This document shows positions 7,487 to 16,498 of a stretch of DNA of 64,000 nt, one piece after another (positions within the stretch are counted from its first letter, which is position 1; every line of letters begins with the position of its first letter). Both the position numbers and the translations under genes were made by a program. Source of the DNA: Polaribacter ponticola. GTDB taxonomy: Bacteria; Bacteroidota; Bacteroidia; Flavobacteriales; Flavobacteriaceae. The DNA is taken from positions 2,263,001-2,327,000 of the forward strand of contig NZ_JAOSLC020000003.1 in NCBI RefSeq assembly GCF_026191475.2, given 5' to 3'. The notes beneath the pieces are model-generated. The model saw only the letters and a program-made list of their open reading frames with translations, did not search any database and had not been told where the DNA came from.

Positions 7487-8428
7487 TTACATTAAAAATT
7501 GTCCACTAATTGAAGTGTTATCTTGTACTTTATGCATAACATCCGCAAATAATGGCGCGCAAGATACCACTTTTATTTTAGATGTCTCTTTTTTAAGTGG
7601 AATTGTATCAGAAACTATTAATTCTGTTAAAGCAGATTGCTCTATTTTTTCATAAGCACCACCAGATAATATTGGATGTGTACAAATAGCTCTAACACTT
7701 AAAGCACCTCTTTCTTTCATTAAATTGGCTGCATGTGCTAATGTTCCTCCAGTATCGATCATATCATCAACTAAAATTACATTTTTACCTTTAACATCAC
7801 CAATAAGTTCCATATGGCCAATAACATTAGCTTTTTTTCTTTGTTTATAACATATTACAACATCAGAATGTAAGTGTTTTGAGTATGCATATGCTCTTTT
7901 AGAACCTCCCATATCTGGAGAAGCAATAGTTAAGTTATCTAATTTTAAACTATTTATATATGGCATAAAAATAGTTGAGGCAAATAAGTGATCTACTGGT
8001 TTTTCAAAAAATCCTTGAATTTGATCTGCATGTAAATCCATGGTCATGATTCTTGTTGCTCCTGCAGATTCTAAAAGTTTTGCAACTAATTTTGCTCCAA
8101 TAGCAACTCTAGGTTGATCTTTTCTATCTTGTCTAGCCCAACCAAAATAAGGCATAACTGCTGTAATATGTCTTGCTGATGCTCTTTTTGCAGCATCACA
8201 CATGAGTAGCATTTCCATTAAGTTGTCTGCATTCGGAAATGTAGATCCTATGATAAAAACACGTCTTCCACGTACAGATTCTTCAAATGCTGGTTGAAAT
8301 TCGCCGTCACTAAAGTAGGTAGTTTTAACTTTTCCTAGTTTAATATTGTATTCTTTTGCAATTTTTTCTGCCAAAACAGTACTCTGCCTGCAGGTAAATA
8401 ATTTTGGTGCTAATTGATTTGTAGACAT
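7487..8428 (-). CDS. prs: Ribose-phosphate pyrophosphokinase
   Basis: PRPP synthetase makes 5-phosphoribosyl 1-diphosphate from ribose 5-phosphate and ATP for nucleotide, histidine and NAD synthesis. Its 313 residues match class I enzymes. The divalent-metal/ATP motif DLHADQIQGFF, the flexible loop region YKQRKKANV and the PRPP-binding loop VDDMIDTGGTL are all present. Start choice MSTNQLAPKLF is supported by a -7 box about 35 bases upstream on the minus strand. It is followed closely by rplY and then by an intrinsic terminator. Confidence 0.97.
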   Translation of the reverse strand: MSTNQLAPKLFTCRQSTVLAEKIAKEYNIKLGKVKTTYFSDGEFQPAFEESVRGRRVFIIGSTFPNADNLMEMLLMCDAAKRASARHITAVMPYFGWARQDRKDQPRVAIGAKLVAKLLESAGATRIMTMDLHADQIQGFFEKPVDHLFASTIFMPYINSLKLDNLTIASPDMGGSKRAYAYSKHLHSDVVICYKQRKKANVIGHMELIGDVKGKNVILVDDMIDTGGTLAHAANLMKERGALSVRAICTHPILSGGAYEKIEQSALTELIVSDTIPLKKETSKIKVVSCAPLFADVMHKVQDNTSISGQFLM

Positions 8429-8461
8429 TTATGGGTTTTTAGGTGTGTTGTTTTAAGAGTA

Positions 8462-8469
8462 CAAAAGTA
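8462..8469 (-). promoter_or_regulatory. -7 box (TACTTTTG) for prs-rplY
   Basis: On the minus strand TACTTTTG fits TAnnTTTG, 33 bases upstream of the prs ATG. It lies in a 125-base divergent intergenic region shared with the tRNA-Leu gene. Confidence 0.55.
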
Positions 8470-8527
8470 GATATTATTTATTGAGTTTGAAATTTATTTT
8501 TTCAGTTTAAATACTAAAAATATTTAG

Positions 8528-8535
8528 TAGATTTG
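8528..8535 (+). promoter_or_regulatory. -7 box (TAGATTTG) for tRNA-Leu
   Basis: TAGATTTG matches TAnnTTTG and ends 18 bases before the mature 5' end of the tRNA, a plausible distance for a short tRNA leader. Confidence 0.5.
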
Positions 8536-8553
8536 CAAACCTATTTATTACTT

Positions 8554-8635
8554 GCTCAAGTGGCGGAATTGGTAGACGCGCTGGATTCAAAATCCAGTTC
8601 TTTCGAGAGTGTGGGTTCGATTCCCACCTTGAGTA
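8554..8635 (+). tRNA. tRNA-Leu (anticodon CAA)
   Basis: The sequence folds as a class II tRNA. The acceptor stem is gctcaag/cttgagt (closing with a G-U pair), the D arm holds TGGCGGAATTGGTAGACGCG, the anticodon stem is ctgga/tccag around the loop ttcaaaa (anticodon CAA), and an extra arm is present before the T arm gtgggttcgattcccac. The discriminator base is A and no CCA is encoded. It reads UUG leucine codons. Confidence 0.96.
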
Positions 8636-8644
8636 CAAAGGGAA

Positions 8645-8674
8645 AACCTCAACTTTTTACAGTTGAGGTTTTTT
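8645..8674 (+). terminator. Intrinsic terminator after tRNA-Leu
   Basis: The arms aacctcaac (8645-8653) and gttgaggtt (8662-8670) enclose an 8-base loop and are followed by TTTTATT. It directly follows the tRNA gene. Confidence 0.85.
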
Positions 8675-8721
8675 ATTGGGTAAACATAGGTACAACAAAT
8701 AGAGATTTACTTCCTATATTA

Positions 8722-8945
8722 CTAATCGAAATTGAAAAAATCTTTAACATCTACATCAATTGCATCTGATTTTTTTTAGCGTTAAAGTAGATGCATTCTG
8801 TCTCCCATTTTCAATTGCTAACAAATTAGATTTTTCCATAGAAATAATTGCACAAATATCTAGCTGACTAAATTCATTAACTCTTCTAATTTTTGATATA
8901 TTATTTCCTAGTTTTTTTTAAGTATTCGTTATCACTTTCCTTCAT
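8722..8945 (-). pseudogene. Frameshifted XRE-family helix-turn-helix regulator
   Basis: Read on the minus strand, this stretch encodes a complete small XRE-type DNA-binding protein of about 73 residues once two frameshifts are corrected. The recognisable core is ISMEKSNLLAIENGRQNAS, which corresponds to helices 3 and 4 of the HTH_3 fold, and the end reads DAIDVDVKDFFNFD. Both shifts fall in runs of eight A on the coding strand (8912-8919 and 8770-8777), where one base fewer (or two more) keeps the frame. Intact homologues are free-standing regulators. It lies next to another decayed gene. The alternatives to decay are phase variation at the A-tracts or base-calling errors. Confidence 0.7.
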
Positions 8946-8960
8946 GAAAAGTAAATAGAT

Positions 8961-9352
8961 TTAAATTCTAAATCTATCGTTTTTAAGGGTAATTTAACTG
9001 AAGTAAAAACATATAGTGAATCTTTAGAGATCTTTGTAAATAATTTAAAGAAAAATAATACTTTTAAAGATACTTTAATTTTAATCTTTTCTAAATTTGG
9101 AAGAAGAGTTCAGCAAAATGCTGTTGATGGTACAGATTATGGAGCTGCGAATAATGTCTTTTTAATTGGCGAAAACCTAAAAACAAAAGGTTTTTATAAT
9201 GATGCTTCAGATTTATCAATTTTAGATAAAATGGAGATTTAATTCATACTATCGATTTTAGATCTATCTATGCAACAATTTTAGATAAGTGACTTCAAGT
9301 TGATGATATTCCTATTTTAAACAAATCTTTTGAAAAATTAAATTTCATATAA
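8961..9352 (+). pseudogene. Remnant of the C-terminal part of a DUF1501 protein
   Basis: About 128 codons resemble the end of the DUF1501 (PF07394) family: YSESLEIFVNNLKKN, then ILIFSKFGRRVQQN, then DGTDYGAANNVFLIG, and after damage IDFRSIYATILDK and LNKSFEKLNFI. The frame shifts once near 9237 (an early TAA at 9239-9241) and a TGA at about 9291 replaces the tryptophan expected after ILDK. The N-terminal two thirds of the roughly 400-residue family protein are missing. The fragment therefore cannot encode the enzyme-like protein. DUF1501 genes are normally paired with DUF1800 genes, and none is present here. Confidence 0.72.
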
Positions 9353-9372
9353 TACCTTTACAAAAAAAATAT

Positions 9373-10461
9373 ATGTTTTATCAAAAAACTAAACTACAAT
9401 TTATTCGTCTTGCTTTTATATTTTCTCTTATTATGATAGCTTTTAGTTGTAAAAAAGAAAAAACCAAAAATAACGATACAACTTCAGAAATAAAAGCACC
9501 TAAAAATATGATTTGGGTAGCAACAAAAACTTTTTTACAAGGCGCAAAAGAGTTAGATAAATACGCAATGGCAAGAGAAAAACCAGCACATAATGTTACT
9601 GTAGATGGTTTTTATATAGATGCTACAGAAGTTACCAATAAACAATTTAAAAAATTTATAGATGCAACTAAATATATAACTGTTGCAGAACGTAAAATAG
9701 ATTGGGAATTGATGAAAAGCCAAGTACCTGCAGGAACACCTAAACCTCATGATTCTATATTACAACCAGGGAGTTTAATTTTTAATAAAAATGTAAACGC
9801 TGTAGTAAATATGAATAATTATGGACAATGGTGGACTTGGAAAATTGGTGCAAATTGGAAACATCCAGAAGGACCAGATTCTTCTATTGATGAAAAAGAT
9901 AATTTTCCTGTAGTTCATATTGCTTTAGAAGATGCTCTGGCATATTGTAAATGGGCAAACAGACGTTTACCAACCGAAGCTGAATGGGAATCTGCTGCTC
10001 AAGGAAATAATACAGATGCTGTTTTTACTTGGGGGAACGATGCCTCAATTTTAGATGCTAATGCAAATACTTGGCAAGGCGTTTTTCCAACAAAAAATGA
10101 ATCTAAAGACGGTTTTGAGTTTATTTCTGAAGTTAAATCATATCCACCAAATAATATTGGTTTATATGATATGGCTGGTAATGTTTGGGAACTTACAAGC
10201 GATTTATTTAATGTTAATTATTATCAAAACTTAGATACTTCAAAACCAATTTTGAACCCAAAAGGTGCTACTAAATCTTATAGTCCAAGTAATCCTTACC
10301 AAATAGAACATGTTATGAAGGGTGGTTCTTTTTTATGTCACGCTTCTTATTGTGCTAGTTTTAGAATTTCGGCAAAAATGGGTGTTGCAATAGATTCTGG
10401 ATCTGATCATATGGGATTTAGAACAGTTGCTACCCCTAAAATGTTAAAGAGTAAACTGTAG
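9373..10461 (+). CDS. Formylglycine-generating enzyme family lipoprotein (SUMF1/FGE-sulfatase)
   Basis: FGE oxidises a cysteine of sulfatases to the catalytic formylglycine. The protein has a lipoprotein signal (hydrophobic stretch ending FSC, cysteine about 26), then an FGE domain over almost all of residues 45-355: VDGFYIDATEVTNKQF, RRLPTEAEWESAA, YDMAGNVWELTSD and GGSFLCHASYC. The last motif retains both cysteines that correspond to the catalytic pair of true FGE (about C322 and C327), which many FGE-fold relatives lack. It would be exported and lipid-anchored. No sulfatase gene lies in the window, so any substrate is encoded elsewhere. It starts right after the decayed DUF1501 gene and is followed by its own terminator. 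Confidence 0.87.
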   Translation: MFYQKTKLQFIRLAFIFSLIMIAFSCKKEKTKNNDTTSEIKAPKNMIWVATKTFLQGAKELDKYAMAREKPAHNVTVDGFYIDATEVTNKQFKKFIDATKYITVAERKIDWELMKSQVPAGTPKPHDSILQPGSLIFNKNVNAVVNMNNYGQWWTWKIGANWKHPEGPDSSIDEKDNFPVVHIALEDALAYCKWANRRLPTEAEWESAAQGNNTDAVFTWGNDASILDANANTWQGVFPTKNESKDGFEFISEVKSYPPNNIGLYDMAGNVWELTSDLFNVNYYQNLDTSKPILNPKGATKSYSPSNPYQIEHVMKGGSFLCHASYCASFRISAKMGVAIDSGSDHMGFRTVATPKMLKSKL

Positions 10462-10486
10462 GACTGTAATTAAAATAATTTATATT

Positions 10487-10516
10487 AACTAACTATAAAC
10501 CATAGTTAGTTTTTTA
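10487..10516 (+). terminator. Intrinsic terminator after the FGE gene
   Basis: The arms aactaactat (10487-10496) and atagttagtt (10502-10511) surround a 5-base loop and are followed by a T run, 25 bases after the FGE-like gene. Confidence 0.85.
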
Positions 10517-10517
10517 A

Positions 10518-10552
10518 GGTACTAAAATAAATTATTTGTATTTTAGTGTACC
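10518..10552. repeat. Imperfect inverted repeat upstream of the 10595 kinase gene
   Basis: GGTACTAAAAT (10518-10528) and ATTTTAGTGTACC (10540-10552) are inverted copies apart from a two-base bulge, 42 bases before the kinase start. It could be an operator or an mRNA hairpin; it has no T tail. Confidence 0.4.
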
Positions 10553-10594
10553 CCTATATTTTTAAGATATTAATTAAAATTAAAAATAAACTTT

Positions 10595-11740
10595 GTGGAA
10601 ACTTTTATTAAAGTGCAATTGTATAATTTAATTCAAAAAAGTCCTACTGTATTAGATTTTGTTTATAGTCAAACAATTGATTTTTACGGAAATTTTGAAT
10701 CAGTTAATATTAAAAATGAATGGTTAAGTCCTGATTTTTTAATTAAACTAGGGTATACCACTAATGAAATTGAAAGCAATAAAATTTTATGGGAAGATGT
10801 TGTTTTTAAAGAAGACGTTGAAGTTATTAACTTAGCATTAGTAAAAATAAAAGAAGAAACTAGTTTTATTTTGCCTATTAGATATCTTCATAAAAACGGT
10901 TATTTATTAAATACTAAATTTATAGGTTTTAGAGTAAAAGATAATAAAAAGAGTGAAGTAGTTTTAGGAGCACATAATTTTTTAATTGATTTTGATGCGT
11001 TCGAAAATGAAAAGCAATTGATCGAGAAACAAAACCTAAATATTAAAAATTTAGAGAATAAGAATAAAGAGTTAACTCAGTTTTCATACTTAGCTTCTCA
11101 TGATCTACAGCAACCTCTCAATAATATTATTTCTTATTTAAGTATTTTAGAAGAAAATAAAAATAGGTTAGATGATTTAGAGCAATTGAGTATTACTGTT
11201 ATTAAGAAATCTTCCTATAAAATGAAGCGTTACATAACATCTTTATTAGAGTATTCTATTATAGGTACAAAAGCAAGGGAGGATAAGGTTGTTTTAAATG
11301 AAGTTTTTTCTTCAGTAAAAGAAATTTTAGCAGATCAGATAAAAGAAAAAAATGCAGTTTTAGATTTTCCTTCAAATAATTTGATAATGATTGGAAATCA
11401 AAATGATATTCATTTACTTTTTTTAAATTTAATTGAAAATAGTATAAAGTTTACTAAAAATGAAGTTGATACTAAAATTGTAATTGATTGTAAATCTGAG
11501 AATGATGATTTTTTATTTAGTATTTCAGATAATGGAATAGGTATAGATAAAATAGATAACAATAAAGTTTTCGATATTTTTTTTAAGATAAATAACGAAG
11601 ATAACTTTAAAGGAATTGGAATGGGTTTAGCTATTTGTAAAAAAATTATCGAATTGTATGCTGGTAAAATATGGATAGACTCAGAACTTAATAAAGGAAC
11701 TATTGTTTATTTTTCTTTACCAAAAATTACATTTTGTTAA
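10595..11740 (+). CDS. PAS-domain sensor histidine kinase
   Basis: This 381-residue soluble kinase should autophosphorylate and pass the phosphate to a response regulator. Residues 1-140 look like a PAS fold (WEDVVFKEDVEVIN, then YLHKNGYLLNT). A coiled linker precedes the HisKA H-box SHDLQQPLNN with H169, and the HATPase_c boxes follow: ENSIKFT (N box), DNGIGID (G1) and GMGLAICKKIIE (G2). No transmembrane segment is visible, so it senses a cytoplasmic cue. The frame starts with GTG at 10595, with no better ATG upstream. Its 3' end overlaps the convergent response regulator gene by 14 bases. Pairing with that regulator is an inference from position. Confidence 0.86.
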   Translation: METFIKVQLYNLIQKSPTVLDFVYSQTIDFYGNFESVNIKNEWLSPDFLIKLGYTTNEIESNKILWEDVVFKEDVEVINLALVKIKEETSFILPIRYLHKNGYLLNTKFIGFRVKDNKKSEVVLGAHNFLIDFDAFENEKQLIEKQNLNIKNLENKNKELTQFSYLASHDLQQPLNNIISYLSILEENKNRLDDLEQLSITVIKKSSYKMKRYITSLLEYSIIGTKAREDKVVLNEVFSSVKEILADQIKEKNAVLDFPSNNLIMIGNQNDIHLLFLNLIENSIKFTKNEVDTKIVIDCKSENDDFLFSISDNGIGIDKIDNNKVFDIFFKINNEDNFKGIGMGLAICKKIIELYAGKIWIDSELNKGTIVYFSLPKITFC

Positions 11741-12140
11741 ACAATTCCTTAAGCGTGCTTTTACTTAATGGCTTATTTAAAAACATAAAAATATTTTCAT
11801 TAGCTTCTATTTTTTCTTTTTCTTCTGGAATTAATGTTGTTGATAAAACTATAATTCTTGGTTTATTTAAATTAAACTCACTTGTTTTTGTATATAGTTC
11901 TATAAACCTGAAACCATCCATAACTGGCATGTTTAAATCTATAAAAATTAAATTGGGTTTTATGAAATCACTTAATTTGTTGGCATAATCTCCTTGATGC
12001 ATTAAGTAATCTAGAGCATCTTTTCCGTTTTTAGAAAAAACAATATTATTTGTAACAGCTAAACTATCAATTACAATCTGATGAAATCTGTTTGTAGAAA
12101 TATCATCATCAACAAGCAAAATACAATTAAACTTTTTCAA
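11727..12140 (-). CDS. Single-domain (CheY/Rcp1-like) response regulator
   Basis: The 137 residues form only a receiver domain. The acidic pocket is LLVDDD near residue 10, the phospho-acceptor is D68 in FIDLNMPVMDG, the conserved threonine/serine lies in VLSTT, and the lysine in NKPLS. No output domain is attached, so it probably acts by phosphotransfer or protein contact, like Rcp1-type regulators that serve PAS/phytochrome-like kinases. It lies 7 bases downstream of the CheB-CheR-kinase gene on the same strand, so it is probably translated from that transcript. It also overlaps the convergent kinase gene at its 3' end. Confidence 0.88.
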   Translation of the reverse strand: MKKFNCILLVDDDISTNRFHQIVIDSLAVTNNIVFSKNGKDALDYLMHQGDYANKLSDFIKPNLIFIDLNMPVMDGFRFIELYTKTSEFNLNKPRIIVLSTTLIPEEKEKIEANENIFMFLNKPLSKSTLKELFNKM

Positions 12141-12147
12141 AATAGTA

Positions 12148-15100
12148 TTAATTTTTGTTGTTAAAATATAAAGTGAACGTACTTCCTTCTCCTAGTTTAC
12201 TTTCTACTTCAATTTTTCCTCCAGTTTTTTCTAGAATTTTTTTAATTAGATAAAGAGCCAAACCACTACCTTCTTTAACGTCACTTGCTCTTTTGAAAAG
12301 ACCAAATACATGATTTTCATGTTCTTTTAAGTCTATACCAATTCCATTATCAGAAATAGAAATACAATCGAAGTTTTTTGTAGAAAAAGATTTCACTTCA
12401 ATTTTTAGATTTCTATCTAAAGACCTGTATTTAATAGCATTATTTAATACGTTTTGTAACATGCTATTTACATAAGGTTCTGAAAAAACAACAGTTTTAC
12501 AGGCTTTAAAATCAGCACTAATTTCAATTTCATCAATTTTAAATTTATCTTTTAATATTGGTAATATTAATTTGTACGAGCTTTCTATATCTATTTTCTT
12601 AAAGTTATCTAAAACTAAAGTTCTTGCTTTTGCAACAGAGATTAAGTTTTCTAAAGTACTATTAGCATTTTTAATATTTTTTTCTATCCAATTGATTGCT
12701 TCAACAGAATTTGAGTTTTTTATTGTGTTGTCTTCTTTTAATAAAGAAATAAATGAAGAAATATTATTTATAGGCGCTTTTATGTCATGAGTACTTACAT
12801 AAGTTAATTCTTCGAGTTCAGATAATACGTTTTTGATATCTGTAATATCTCTCCAAGAAGAAGTATTATATAAAATGTTGCCATTTTTATCTTTAACTGA
12901 AGAAACATTAAGGTTTACATCTATAGCACCACTATCTTTTTTATTTATTTTTAATTCTTTGTTGGTTACTTTTCCTGTTTTTACAAAAGTGTTAAAAGCT
13001 TCTTTTGCATCTTGTTTATAATCTTTATGGTAAAGGTCAATAATATGCATACCAATAACTTCATTTCTGCTAAAGCCTATTTTGTTTAATAATGTTTGGT
13101 TACATTCAATTATTTTACCATTTTTTGGGTTTACTGAAGCAAACATATCTGGTGCACTATCATAAAGTTTATGATATTTTTTTTCTGCAACTTTAAGTTC
13201 TTTAGTTCTTTCTAAAACTTTATTTTCTAATATTACTTGAGATTCTTTTAGTTGGGTTATATCTGTGGCTACACCAATATGTTTTATTTTGTTAGTGCCT
13301 TCTATTTTTTGAAAAAGAGTGTCTTGTGATAAAAACCATCTATACTCTCCGTTTTTATGCTTTATTCTATACTCAAATTCTAAAACTTCATTTTCTTTAG
13401 ATTTACTTAAGTTTTTAAAATGAATTATCATTTTTTTAAAGTCTTCTGGATGCAATAAAGAAGGCATTAGATTTTCTTTAAAAGCAAGTATTTCTTCTTT
13501 AGTATATTCTAAGTATTTAAATATATCTTTATTAACAAACTCATTAGATTGAGTTTCTTGATTAAAAATATAAAGTATATTTGGCATAACATCTATTACC
13601 TTTTGTAAAAAAATATTTTTATTATCCATTTCTAACTCCAACAATTTTAAAGGAGTAATATCTACAAAAGAGATAACTACTCCATCTATATTTTTATTTG
13701 AGTCTATAAATGGGTTTAGTCTTTTTAAATACCATGTATCTTCTCCATGAAGTATTTCTTTTTCAAAAGAATTACCAGTTTCTAAGACAGTATTTAAAGT
13801 GTCTAAAAAACTTTTGTCTTTTTCTTCTCCAAAAGTAATGTTAAAGTGAGAAATAGATCTCCCCACATCACTTTCAATAATGTTAAAGAATTTTTTAACG
13901 CTTGGCGTAAACTTTCTAATATGTAAATTTTTATCTAAAAATATGGTACCTATTTCTGTACTATCAATAAGGTTTTCTAAATATGAGTTTACAGAGGCAA
14001 CTTCTTCAATTTTTTCTTGATATTCTACATTTACAGTATGTAGTTCTTCATTTACACTTTGTAGTTCTTCATTAGTGCTTTGTAATTCTTCATTAGAGGC
14101 TAGTAATTCTTCATTGGTAGCTTGTAGTTCTTCATTAGAAGTTTCTACCTCTTCTACCATTTCTTGTAAGTTAGATTTGGTATCACTTAATTCTTGTTCT
14201 AATAAATTAATTCTTTCTCTGTCAATTTCTGCTATGTTTGTGTTTAATTCAGATATTGTATTTATATTGCTATTAAGGTTGATGTTAGATTCGTTTCTAT
14301 CTATTAAAAATATAATTAAAAAAATATTATACAAGTTAGTTGTTAATGTTTTTATAGGTTTTACAACTAATGTTAGGTTTTTTATTTTATCATCTTTACC
14401 ACGAAAAATAATATCTTTATAGGTTACTTTTACAGATTCTTTTTCAGCTTTTCTTAAGGCAGTACTTAAGGCCAAAGAAATTTGTTGAGGTAAAATTTTA
14501 AAAATATTAAAATTTCTTAATTTTTTTCTGGAAATTCAAAAAAATCTTTAAAATGCCCATCTGCACTTATTAAATCAAAATCTTTATCAACATAAGCACT
14601 TGCTGCTCCAGTTTCTTCTAATAAAGTTTCAGATAACGATTCTGTTAATTTCTTTTCAACTAAAGACTGGTTGTTTATTTTTTCTTTTAAATAGGGTTTG
14701 GTGCTATAATAAGATTTGTTTGCATACCCTAAATTCATTGTTTTTGTAGGTACTGCATTTTTATAAATTCGCCATTTTCTAGACATTACTTTTAAAGAAG
14801 CAGAATGTTGTCCAATAGATTCACTTGGGCCTAAAAACAAGAACTTGTCTGGTTTTAAAGCATAGTGGAAAGTACCAATTATTTTTTGCTGTAAATTTGG
14901 TTGTAGGTAAATTAATAAGTTTCTACATACAATTAAGTCCATTTTAGTTAATGGAGGATCGTTAACAATATTGTGTTGAGAAAAGATGATCATCTTTCTA
15001 ATTTCTGGAGAAATAAAATACAGATCGTCTTTTTTAATAAAATACTTATTTAAAAGTTTATGAGAAATATCTGCAACAATACTTTCTGTAAAAAACCCTT

Positions 15101-16198
15101 TATTAGCTTTTTTTATAACTTCTTTATCTAGATCTGTAGCAAAAATTTTAACATTAATATCAATGTTATTTTTAGTCATGTACTCTTTAAGAAGTATTGC
15201 TAAAGAATAGGCTTCTTCTCCAGAAGAACAGCCTACAGACCATAATTTAATTTTATCAGTTGGTTGTGTGTGTTTAAATAACTCAGGTATAATTTCTTTT
15301 TCAATAATTGAAAAAGCTTCAGTGTCTCTAAAAAATTTTGTAACACCAATTAAAAACTCTCTATATAAAATTTCTAATTCGTTTTCATTATCATTCACAA
15401 AATTTAGATAATCTCTAATTGTTAGCGTTTTGTTTACACTCATTCTTCTAATAACTCTTCTAGAAAGTGTAGGTAGTTTGTAATCTGAAAAATCGATATT
15501 GGTTTTTTTATATACTAAAGAAATTAGCTTTGTAAATTCTTTTTTAAACTCTAAATCTTTATCAGATTTTATATTTGTTAACGTTTTTGGGTGGCTAATA
15601 AAGTTTACTAATTCTTTAGGTATATCAGATATAGGAAGTATATAATCTATTAAACCTGTGGCAATAGCACTATTTGGCATGCCATCAAATTTTGCGTTTT
15701 TTGGTTCTTGTACCATAAGCATACCTCCTTGGTCTTTTATGTATCTTAGACCTCTTGAACCATCAGATCCAGTACCAGATAAAACGATACCAATAGAATT
15801 CTCTTTTTGATCATGTGCTAATGATTTAAAAAAGATATCTATAGGTAAGTTTAATTCAAAACCTTTGGGTTTGTCTTTTAAAAATAAAGTACCATTATCT
15901 ATGGTCATATTTTTTTAGGTGGAATTAAATATACATTCCCAGCTTCAATTATAGTGTTGTTTGTCACTTCATGTATAGGCAGTTTTGTGTTTCTAGAAAG
16001 TAAATCTGCCATTAGACTTTTAAAATCTGGAGATAAATGCTGTACAATTACTATAGCATGATTAAAATCTTCAGGTAAATGGGCGAAAAATATTTTTAAA
16101 GCCTCTAAGCCACCTGCAGAAGTTCCTATACCAACAATAAAAAAACTATTTTTAATAGTTTTTTTATAATTTAAATTTTCATCTAGGCTTTTAATCAT
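12148..16198 (-). pseudogene. CheB-CheR-PAS-histidine kinase fusion gene, split by two A7 frameshifts
   Basis: Three consecutive minus-strand frames make one 1,350-residue multidomain protein if one A is added at each of two A7 runs (T7 on the plus strand at 15910-15916 and 14521-14527). Order: CheB methylesterase (GIGTSAGGLEAL serine, VQHLSPDF histidine, LSGTGSDGSRGL aspartate), CheR methyltransferase (SVGCSSGEEAYSLAILL, FATDLDKEVI), a long coiled coil of near-identical SNEELQ heptads, three PAS regions, and a HisKA/HATPase module with STHDIKAPINN, LNNAIKYRS and DNGIGIDL. The first break replaces IPPKKNMTI by IPPKKI-stop, and the second falls before the IALSTALRK-type linker. As written, only separate pieces of 97, 463 and 775 residues could be made. 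It is either a pseudogene or a mis-called intact gene. Confidence 0.85.
14035..14160 (-). repeat. 21-bp tandem repeats encoding SNEELQ-type heptads
   Basis: Within the CheB-CheR-kinase gene the minus strand encodes about five consecutive seven-residue units such as TNEELLA, SNEELQS and TNEELQS. The DNA units are 21 bases long and share attcttcatt cores (plus strand). They build the coiled coil that separates the CheR and PAS parts. Confidence 0.8.
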
Positions 16199-16286
16199 TT
16201 TTCAGGAGTTTGTATTGTCGATAAGTAGTTGTTAACGTAAATATATAAATATTCTATTTAATTTATATACGTCTTTAGTTTATTGT

Positions 16287-16342
16287 AAAAAAAAGAGTTA
16301 ACCATTAAGTCAACTCTTTATTTAATACTTCCTCCAAAGTAT
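16287..16342 (-). ncRNA. Putative small RNA, copy 1 (loop UGGAGG)
   Basis: On the minus strand a transcript starting near 16342 would form a 6-bp hairpin AUACUU/AAGUAU with loop UGGAGG. An A/U-rich linker follows, then a 9-bp terminator hairpin AGAGUUGAC/GUUAACUCU and a run of eight U. The terminator stem contains a G-U pair that would be an A-C mismatch in the opposite strand, which favours minus-strand transcription. An exact TATATTTG promoter box lies six bases upstream. A second copy of the whole module lies about 212 bases away. Confidence 0.65.
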
Positions 16343-16347
16343 ATTTA

Positions 16348-16420
16348 CAAATATAATAGTTAATGATTGTTTTAAAAAGATTTCATAACGACTATAGCAG
16401 ACATGAAAACAACTATTTAG
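16348..16420 (-). promoter_or_regulatory. Promoter and operator of putative small RNA copy 1
   Basis: Reading on the minus strand, TGTCTGCTATAGTC (16403-16390) is followed after 14 bases by TTAAAAC (16375-16369), after 13 more by the -7 box TATATTTG (16355-16348), and then by the RNA start. A further ACTATT-like half-site on the plus strand at 16412 lies 21 bases, two helical turns, from ACTATA at 16391. The same elements with identical 34-base spacing recur in copy 2. Confidence 0.6.
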
Positions 16421-16498
16421 GAGATGTTTAAAATTTATTTCCGATTGTAATAGGGGTAATATTTTTAATTAAAGAATATTAGAAAATTAAAATGAAGC

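Noticed and set aside
8533..8769. A 78-codon plus-strand frame covering the tRNA-Leu gene
   Set aside because: Its sequence is the tRNA read as codons (LVDALDSKSSS type, a well-known spurious product) and it runs on through the terminator hairpin.
8554..9372. An integrated element with attL/attR at tRNA-Leu
   Set aside because: The tRNA 3' end is not repeated downstream and no integrase is present; only decayed gene fragments are visible.
16287..16354. Reading the structured module as a plus-strand RNA with a C-rich (CCTCC/CCCCC) anti-Shine-Dalgarno-like loop
   Set aside because: On the plus strand the stems contain A-C mismatches at three places where the minus strand has G-U pairs, and the promoter box and U-runs are oriented for the minus strand.
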